From NCBI RefSeq assembly GCF_027595985.1, contig NC_073303.1, positions 374,587,803 through 374,651,802 on the forward strand: a DNA stretch of 64,000 bases, read 5' to 3'. Both the position numbers and the translations under genes were made by a program. A model generated the notes under the pieces. It had not been told where the DNA came from, did not search any database, and saw nothing but the letters and a program-made list of their open reading frames with translations. This DNA is from Sorex araneus. Its lineage: Eukaryota; Chordata; Mammalia; Eulipotyphla; Soricidae. This document shows positions 57,768-64,000 of the stretch, piece by piece; position 1 is the stretch's first letter, and every line of letters begins with the position of its first letter.

Positions 57768-57943
57768 GTCAAAGTTATAGAACAGCAAGTAGGTGCTTGC
57801 TTTGCACACAGCTGACCCATGTTCCATCCCCAGCACCACATATGGTTTCCTGAGCCCTGCCAGGAGTGATCCTTGAGCCAAAAGCCAGAAATAAGCCTTG
57901 AGCACTGTGGGGTAGGCCCCAAAACCAAAAAGAAAAAAAAGAA
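57768..57943 (+). mobile_element. Family A SINE, diverged
   Basis: Head TTATAGAACAGCAAGTAGG, B-box-like ATGTTCCATCCCC, body ATATGGTTTCCTGAGC, A-rich tail. Minus-strand open frames across it are shadows. Confidence 0.8.
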
Positions 57944-58059
57944 AAGGCTGTTCGTGTTTTGAGACAAGTGTAAAGACAAGTGTAACCAGAACCGTGAAGG
58001 GCTCCTGACTTGATTTCATGCATTCATTAGGAGCTAGTGTGAGGTGAGCATGCAGATAG

Positions 58060-58317
58060 CTCTCAAATTAATCATTCGTGTTCTTCAGCTAGATCCCTAG
58101 GACCAAAATTTCTGTTAGATTCAATCTTAATATTCCAAGATGTCTCCATAGTATTTGCCATAGTAGCTAACCCAATTTACATTCCCACCGATAGTGAAGG
58201 GGTGTTTAATTTTTCTCCTCATGGCCACAAAATTTATTGTTTCTGGCAATTTTGTTATTGATCATTCTCACAATTGTGAAGTGACATTGCATTTTTAATT
58301 TTTCTTTCTCTCCTTTT
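58060..58317 (-). mobile_element. L1 ORF2 fragment, antisense
   Basis: Antisense words: AATTTACATTCCCACCGATAG near 58174 and CTCACAATTGTGAAGTGACATT near 58268. It continues at 59100 after intervening insertions. Confidence 0.8.
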
Positions 58318-58375
58318 TTTAATTGAATCACCATGAATTACAAAGTTACAAATATATTCAGGATAGAGTTTTAGG
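58318..58375 (-). mobile_element. L1 3' terminus, antisense, inserted in older L1
   Basis: AATTGAATCACCATGAATTAC is the shared 3' terminal word. The element probably resumes at about 59005-59070 (AACACCAATCACTTCACCAG, comparable to the 3' UTR at 47860) after the B-flanked unit. Confidence 0.6.
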
Positions 58376-58998
58376 CTCCAGCAAATCGATGAACCACGGG
58401 ATCACAGTGATACAGTGATTGTCTCGATGTTGAATGGTTCAGTTCCACGCTCTGCTGTGATGCTTCTGGTCACAGCTGGTCGTGGTCCTTGACCCTGGCG
58501 TTTCCCAGGGGCACACACAGCGGGGCTCGCACACACGGTCACTGAGCATCACGCAGCTGGATTTGTCGTCTTCGGTCCGTACTAGCTGACGGGGTCGCTG
58601 GGTGTCCGAGTCGCTGCGGTGCTCAACCTCGGCTCACAGTGCTCTGCTCCTGACCCCGCACAGCTCAGACTTGGTCATCTTGATGCTGAAGACCTGAAGC
58701 AGCAGAGTGTCCAGCATGTGGGGGCCCTGGAGCTGGAATTTGCAGCTCACAGGGCAAGGTGGTCATTTGCTACCCCTCCTTCTTTTCTTTTTTTCATTTT
58801 ATTTTATTTTATTTTATTTTGTTTTATTTTTATTTTGCTACCCAGATTATCTCACCCCCAGGGCAGAGCCTGGAAAGCTACCTGTGGCGTATTCTATATG
58901 CCAAAAACAGTAACAAGTCTCACAAGGGAAACATTACTGGTGCCCACTCCAGCAAATCGATGAGCAACAGGATGACAGTGCTACAGTGACAGTGATAC
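58376..58998 (+). mobile_element. Compound unit: family B tail, GC-rich segment, (TTTTA)n, family B 3' half
   Basis: Starts with a B 3' end (AGCAAATCGATGAACCACGG, CAGTGATACAGTG). A GC- and CpG-rich segment of unknown origin follows (about 58426-58790). Then come (TTTTA)n at 58796-58838 and a B 3' half (58848-58998). AGAGTTTTAGG (58365-58375) and AGAGTTCTAAGG (58999-59010) may be the target duplication of the whole 623-base unit. The plus frame at 58619-58963 crosses unrelated modules and is not a gene. Confidence 0.6.
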
Positions 58999-59099
58999 AG
59001 AGTTCTAAGGTATATTTTTCCAACACCAATCACTTCACCAGCACCCTCCTTCTTGGTTGTAGTGAGAAGCATGCCACAGCCCTTGGAGCCATGCCCTAC

Positions 59100-59434
59100 T
59101 GTCTCAGACTCTGATTTGCATTTCTCTGATATCAGTGATGATGAGAGTTTATTCGTGTGGCTACAAGCGATCTGTGTATCTTCTTTTGTTGAGTATCTGT
59201 TAGCACTCTCCCCATCGGGGTCCGGGTGGGCCACACCCAGCTGTGATCACAGATCATTCTCAGATCTGTGCATCTCGGATCACTCCTGTTGGTGCTCGAT
59301 GGACCATACATAGTGCAGGGATCGGACATGTGCAAGACAAGTTTCCTACTCCCCAGTTCTCTCTTTGGCTCTCGTTTAATTTTTGTGTTACTTTTAGGTC
59401 TTAGCTATCAGTCCTTTATTGGATATATGGTATG
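59100..59434 (-). mobile_element. L1 ORF2 fragment, antisense, continued
   Basis: Antisense words: TGATTTGCATTTCTCTGATA near 59112, GTGTATCTTCTTTTGTTGAG near 59172, and AGTCCTTTATTGGATATATGG near 59410. It is interrupted by an A copy (59212-59372) and, at 59434, by the LTR-like element. Confidence 0.8.
59212..59372 (-). mobile_element. Family A SINE inside L1
   Basis: Diverged minus-strand copy with GTGGGCCACACCCAGCTG, GTTGGTGCTCGATGGACC and ACATGTGCAAGACAAG. No clear target duplication. Confidence 0.78.
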
Positions 59435-60120
59435 TGTAGGATAACATAGGCTCAGGTAGTTTAGGTTTATTGGGTTACTCCCATTACAGTGCTCCACATT
59501 CCTCTTTGTTTATTTGTAGCTTTTTTTTTTAGTGTTCTGCTGACTTGTAAATAATGTTTTTCTCTTCTCCTTGAGTCCTTTGCATAGTTTATTCAGAGCC
59601 ATGTCCTCTTTGTACGGACACAGGAAGACTTAGCAAATGTTATGCTTTTGTAACCTGGGAGTCATTTGACTCTACGTGATATTTTCCTCCTGGGCATCTG
59701 TTCTCTCAACTTAAGCCTCAGCTGCCCTTACTTCCTAGCACCCCCAAAAGCTGGGTCCCGACGAGGAACGAGATAGACCCAGGGCAAGCGGTGAGTTGTG
59801 TGCTACCCTGGCATCGAGATGGGCCTGGCCAAAGTGCCTAATGCTTAACTATAAGTTAAGAGCTTGATCATGGACAAATGTTGTCATGATCCAAACAGTG
59901 ATGACTAGATTTGGACCCTGCTAGGGTGAGGAGTGATTAATCTGGCCTGAGTGCTGTAGTCTGAGCCTGTGGCAAGATGTTGTCAGGAGAGCTGCCTTGC
60001 AAACCTCAATATATCTCTTGCTATGTCCATGCAAAAATAACTAGTATTAAGATGTTAATGAGTGTTTGGAATGGGAAGAGGAGAAAAAACCCTTAAAAGA
60101 GGTATTTTGCCTACAAGCAG

Positions 60121-60189
60121 TCAGGAAGGGCTTTGGAATGCCCCTAGATTGTGTTCCCTTTAAACCTGACAGCCCTCAGGAAGGGCTTT
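60121..60189 (+). repeat. Direct repeat TCAGGAAGGGCTTT x2 in the LTR-like element
   Basis: TCAGGAAGGGCTTT at 60121-60134 and 60176-60189, identical, 55 bases apart. Repeated motifs in this position are common in LTR U3 enhancers. Confidence 0.9.
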
Positions 60190-60328
60190 ATTATGTTGAT
60201 TTTGCTACCTGGCAGTGTGTAACCTAGGGGCAAGGGTGAGAGAGGAAAAAGGGAGGAGAGATGGAGAGAGGCTGCAGTTGATCCAGAGAGAGGCCAGAGC
60301 TGCGGGAGATGAGAAAGATGGAAGATTG

Positions 60329-60334
60329 AATAAA
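60329..60334 (+). terminator. Polyadenylation signal of the LTR-like element
   Basis: GATTGAATAAACGG, followed by about 160 bases of GC-rich sequence to the right end, a usual distance for an LTR. Confidence 0.5.
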
Positions 60335-60607
60335 CGGTAACTAATCAGCAACCAGCTTGGTCCTTGTTCTTCCTTCGCCTGTCCTTGGCCAACAGCCATA
60401 CACAGCGGTTCCAGAGCACCGAACTCGGGCAGTGAGACAGAGCCGCCCGGAGAGCCCGCGAGTGCGCACGCCCTCGGCGTTCTTTAGTTTTTTACAGTAT
60501 GTGATATTTTCTTCCTTTGAGTAGGAATACATGTACCTTAATATAAAAAACAAATAATAAAAAAGAAATTGTAATTCTTCTCTCTTACTGCCATTCATGT
60601 GGTTTTC

Positions 60608-60642
60608 TTCCTTCCTTCCTTCCTTCCTTCCTTCCTTCCTTC

Positions 60643-60735
<93 letters not shown>

Positions 60736-60790
60736 TTCCTTCCTTCCTTCCTTCCTTCCTTCCTTCCTTCCTTCCTTCCTTCCTTCCTTC

Positions 60791-60845
<55 letters not shown>

Positions 60846-61017
60846 ATTTTTTTGGCTTTTTGGGTCACACCTGGCAATACATAGGTGTTACTCCTGGCTC
60901 TGCACTCAGGAATTACTCCTGGCAGTGCTCAGGGGACCATATGGGATGCTGGGAATCGAACCTGGGTCGGCCGCATGCAAGACAAATGGCCTACCCGCTG
61001 TGCTATCACTCCAGCCC
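60608..61017 (-). mobile_element. Family A SINE with expanded tetranucleotide tail
   Basis: The body and head (60846-61017) are well preserved. The tail is a 238-base array of CCTT, CTTT, CCTT and CTTT blocks (60608-60845) on the plus strand. TCATGTGGTTTTC at 60595-60607 and 61018-61030 is a perfect 13 bp target duplication enclosing both, so the array arose from the SINE's A-rich tail. Long open frames in the array encode only simple repeats. Confidence 0.97.
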
Positions 61018-61030
61018 TCATGTGGTTTTC

Positions 61031-61689
61031 ATGTAACTGTGACAGAAATTATTTCAGGGCAACCTGTGCTTCCATTATAAGTTACTGATAATTCTCTCAT
61101 CTCTTTTTCTGGAATTTTAGTTCAATTTCTTTAAATTTTTTGTGGGCACAGTTATACTCTAGTCTACACTATTTAATCCCTACTAAATTATACAAAATGA
61201 TAATTACATAGTGATGTAAATCCCACAGTCAGCGATACCTGTCCATCTTTACCAGGACCAAACTTTTTCAGTGTCATTTCCAATATAATATTCTCTCTAG
61301 ATTTTAGTTAACTGGAAGTGTATTAAGATGGTTTGGTTTTATATCTCTTTTTTGTTATAGTTTTAGTAACGTGATGCAGTGGTGTTACCACGCATTATTT
61401 TGGAGAGCAAAGTCACTGCACTAGACCACCAAGAAGTGCCCAGATTTTCTACCAAGGCTCTTCTTATTCTACTTCTAGCCTCAGTCTTCCTTCCCTCCTT
61501 CTCTGCTGCCTTACACTGATCGTTAAATAATTTTGTAATCCAGAAACAAAAATTGGTCACCATGTGGATACTGTTTATTCCCTTGTTTTGTTTTTCTGTG
61601 CATGGCAAGTGGGAGAGATCATCTTGCATTTGATTTTCATCTTATGACTTGTATGGTTTAAAAGATACAGCCAAGTTGCAGTCTACTGC
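61031..61689. other. Unassigned DNA
   Basis: No gene or repeat recognised. Confidence 0.45.
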
Positions 61690-62100
61690 AAGACTTCATA
61701 TTTGTCATAGCTGCAGAATATTCCATTGTGTATACTACAACTTTTCTGTGGATAAAGAAATTTGGTTGGATATCTGGGTTGCTTTCATAGCCTGGCTCTT
61801 GTATTAAGCATCGCAATGAACATAGGCGCACTCATATATTTTTAATTTATTGTTTTTGTGTTTGGGGAGTAGATGCCAAAAAGTGGAATCATTCTGGTCT
61901 TATAGAAGCTCCATTAAGTAAGATGCTTCTTAGATGAACGTGTGATTCAGCAGAGACCTACATTTTCACCACAGATAGTATTAATCTAACTTTTGGCTAA
62001 AGGTCTCAATGAACATTTTGGCTTATTTATTCATCATTATTTAGATTATGTTGCATAAAAACTGAGTTGTCGTGGTTCTATTCACTGAGGCATTCAAATA
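61690..62100 (-). mobile_element. L1 3' region of ORF2, antisense
   Basis: Antisense words: GAATATTCCATTGTGTATAC near 61716, AGCATCGCAATGAACATAGG near 61807, and GATGCCAAAAAGTGGAATCA near 61873. Diverged and without intact frames. Confidence 0.8.
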
Positions 62101-62990
62101 ACTGTAAATATTTGAAACTGCAGATGAGTTCAAAGCTTCCATGTGGATAGGTAATTAGCATCAATTTTATATTTATTATAAGAAAATATGTGAAGCTGCT
62201 AAACTCTTGATTTATATAAAATATCTATGTGCTCAAATTTACTCACTAATGAGAAATTTCAAGAATATTCAGAAACACAATTCTTTTTCCTCTGGAAAGA
62301 GATTGATACCAGTACTGCTTCAGGGTAGTTCAATTATGTTATCTTCTCCAAGAAATTCTCAGTTGTATGAACCTAAATTTGTACTTGGCAGATAAAACAC
62401 CATAAAAGCTGCAACTTGATCAGCCTGCCAGAAAGTAGAATTTTTATTTTTCCAAGACTCATTACGAGTGATACATTGATACTTTATAAAGTGGATATGG
62501 GTTTTGGACTCTTCTTTATTCCTATATTCACATAAGAGAGAAATAAAATGGATCATTTTCTACCTATGAACCATAGGGTGTTTTTAATGCAGTATTTTTG
62601 GGAACTTCCTAGCACATTTAAAACATTGCTGTTAGCTGGGACTGAGCATAAATATGCCATGTGGATAGATTGCTTAAAATAAATTAATATAATTTTTATC
62701 ACTGGACATGATAAATATGTTTCAAATTTTAATAAAATTGTTTTATTAAAAATCTGGACAAAAGACAGAATCACATTGACTCAAAACAGTGATAAATGAT
62801 TGCAACAAGGTGAAGAAAAGATAAAAGTTTTAAAAGATAATTGAAGTTTTAGCTGCAAAATAAGGTAGGACATAGCTTATTGTATGAATTGCATGCCAGT
62901 TATTTAAAATAATATCCAGACACTCACAAAACTCAACATACAAAAGCAGCCCTGTAAAACTTGGGGAGAGTAGATGGAGTAGATGGACCA
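62101..62990. other. Unassigned AT-rich DNA
   Basis: No gene or repeat recognised. Confidence 0.45.
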
Positions 62991-63300
62991 AAGAACTCGT
63001 GTGCATATGAAAAGTGTTCATCATCAATGATTCTCAAGGATGTGCAAATGCAAATAACAATAGATCTCACTCACATCCATGAGAACGCCATGTGTCTAAA
63101 GGGCCAGAAACATCGGGTGTTGGAAGGCATGCAGTAAAACAAGGAACCTCCATTTTCTGCTGGTGGGAATGTACAGTGGTCAGCCCCGGAAAAACAGTGT
63201 ACAGATTTCCCAATTAAAAATAGAGCTTCCTTATGGCCAATACATATATCCTGGGCTTCTCTCCCACGAACATGTAAAAATTAACTCAAACAATATATAT

Positions 63301-63490
63301 GGGGCCAGAGAGATGGTACAATGAGTAGGGCAGTTGCCTTGATCTTGCTGACCTAGGTTCAATGCTGGCACCACAAAATGTCCTTCCACCTCCCCCAGAA
63401 GTAATCCATGAGCACAGAGCAAGGAAAACTCCCTCAGCACAGCCAGAGGTGGTTCAAACTCCAAAACAGAAACAAAGGAAAAAAAAAAAA
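63301..63490 (+). mobile_element. Family A SINE inside L1
   Basis: Head GGGGCCAGAGAGATGGTACA, B box AGGTTCAATGCTGG, diverged body and a 12-A tail. Confidence 0.82.
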
Positions 63491-63588
63491 CAACCTATGC
63501 TCATTGCAGCATTAAGTACAATAGCCAAGATCTAGAAACAACTTAAATGTCCAGGGACATATAAGTCTATAAAATTGTTTGCAATGAT

Positions 63589-63589
<1 letters not shown>

Positions 63590-63636
<47 letters not shown>
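63590..63636. repeat. (CA)n microsatellite inside L1
   Basis: About 23 CA units, sitting where L1 ORF2 normally has a short ACA-type word just before TGGAATACTATGCAGC. Confidence 0.97.
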
Positions 63637-63640
<4 letters not shown>

Positions 63641-64000
63641 TGGAATACTATGCAGCTAAAATAAAGAATGAAATCTTGTCCTTTGCTACAACTTGTATGG
63701 AACTAGATAGTGTCATGTTAGACAACGTTAAATCAGGAGGACAGATGACTTCACTTGTGTGATATATAAATAACAAAAGAAGAGAATATTATTCACTGAA
63801 AATATGCTTATATTCTGGACATAGAACAGAGGGTACCAAGGAGCAGGGCCTGAGGCCTAGGATGGGTTAGGGGAAAAAAACGATTAAAGAGTGGTTATAT
63901 AGGTTATATATGTTAAGGACTATAAGGTTAGTGATGGAGTATTTTTGACACTTTGGTACTGGTGATTTTGAAGTATTATATGCCAAAATTGTAAATATTA

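Larger units (their letters stand above)
59435..60497 (+). mobile_element. LTR-like element, probable solo LTR
   Basis: Begins TGTAGGATAAC and ends TTTTTTACA (TG...CA), flanked by GTATG on both sides (59430-59434 and 60498-60502). Joining the flanks gives GGATATATGGTATGTGATAT, which continues the interrupted L1 well. Inside are an imperfect enhancer-like repeat (60121-60189), AATAAA at 60329-60334 and a GC-rich end resembling R-U5. A rival boundary exists: GTGATATTTTCCTCCT (59676-59691) recurs with one change at 60502-60517. The left end is therefore less certain than the right. No viral genes are present. Confidence 0.55.
62991..64000 (+). mobile_element. L1 3' part, sense, running off the window
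   Basis: ORF2 words: ATGCAAATAACAATAGATCTC near 63049, TGCTGGTGGGAATGTACAG near 63159, and GGAATACTATGCAGCTAAA near 63642. An A copy is inserted at 63301 and a (CA)n has expanded within the ORF2 sequence. Frames are broken. Confidence 0.85.

Noticed and set aside
59050-59313. 86-codon plus frame near the L1 at 59.1 kb as a protein
   Set aside because: It crosses an antisense L1 fragment and an inserted SINE, so it is a composite shadow frame.
60341-61036. Open frames of up to 178 codons on both strands
   Set aside because: They read through the tetranucleotide tail of a family A SINE, giving KERK or SFFL repeats.

Overview
The window looks like mammalian nuclear DNA that is AT-rich, intergenic or intronic, and built largely from retroposons. 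I find no protein-coding gene I can name, and no tRNA, rRNA or CRISPR array. Most open reading frames are shadows of repeats: SINE bodies, SINE tails and microsatellites. The dominant repeats are tRNA-headed SINEs that I recognise from memory as the kind found in shrews (Sorex-type, order Eulipotyphla). That assignment is recall and was not checked against any database.

Three interlinked repeat families are defined here and used throughout. Family A (about 170-190 bp) has a tRNA-like head with A and B boxes, a body about 100 bp long, and an A-rich tail. Family B (about 240-250 bp) has nearly the same tRNA-like head, a different body, and a tail of GACAGT or GACA repeats. Family C (about 440-1005 bp) is a longer unit. 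It shares the 3' half of family B but ends in (GAT)n and has a separate GC-rich 5' region. The largest C copy, at 31497-32501, carries that 5' region twice as a large inverted repeat. Many copies of all three families have 10-17 bp target-site duplications (TSDs), so they moved by L1-type retroposition.

Layout. 1-5900: A and B copies in plain AT-rich DNA. 5900-8700: an antisense L1 ORF2 remnant split by A copies and a C copy. 9000-18800: A and B copies, microsatellites, an L1 3' end and a C copy. 19000-23500: a relatively GC-rich, repeat-poor stretch with candidate exons near 22.1-22.6 kb. 23800-25700: a long antisense L1 and a possible processed pseudogene. 27000-31500: mostly unassigned unique DNA. 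31500-32700: the 1 kb composite C element followed by a strong hairpin. 33000-47700: scattered SINEs, a C copy, a local 73 bp duplication and a second possible processed pseudogene. 47700-51500: L1 ends and a solo endogenous-retrovirus LTR inserted in an A copy. 54000-61000: L1 pieces, a compound B unit, a second LTR-like element of about 1 kb, and an A copy whose tail has expanded to a long tetranucleotide array. 63000-64000: the 3' part of a sense L1.

Nothing here forms a gene system. L1 remnants of the type that supplies retroposition enzymes lie beside non-autonomous A, B and C elements that would depend on such enzymes. The modular sharing (A and B share a head, B and C share a tail) is the most informative biology in the window.
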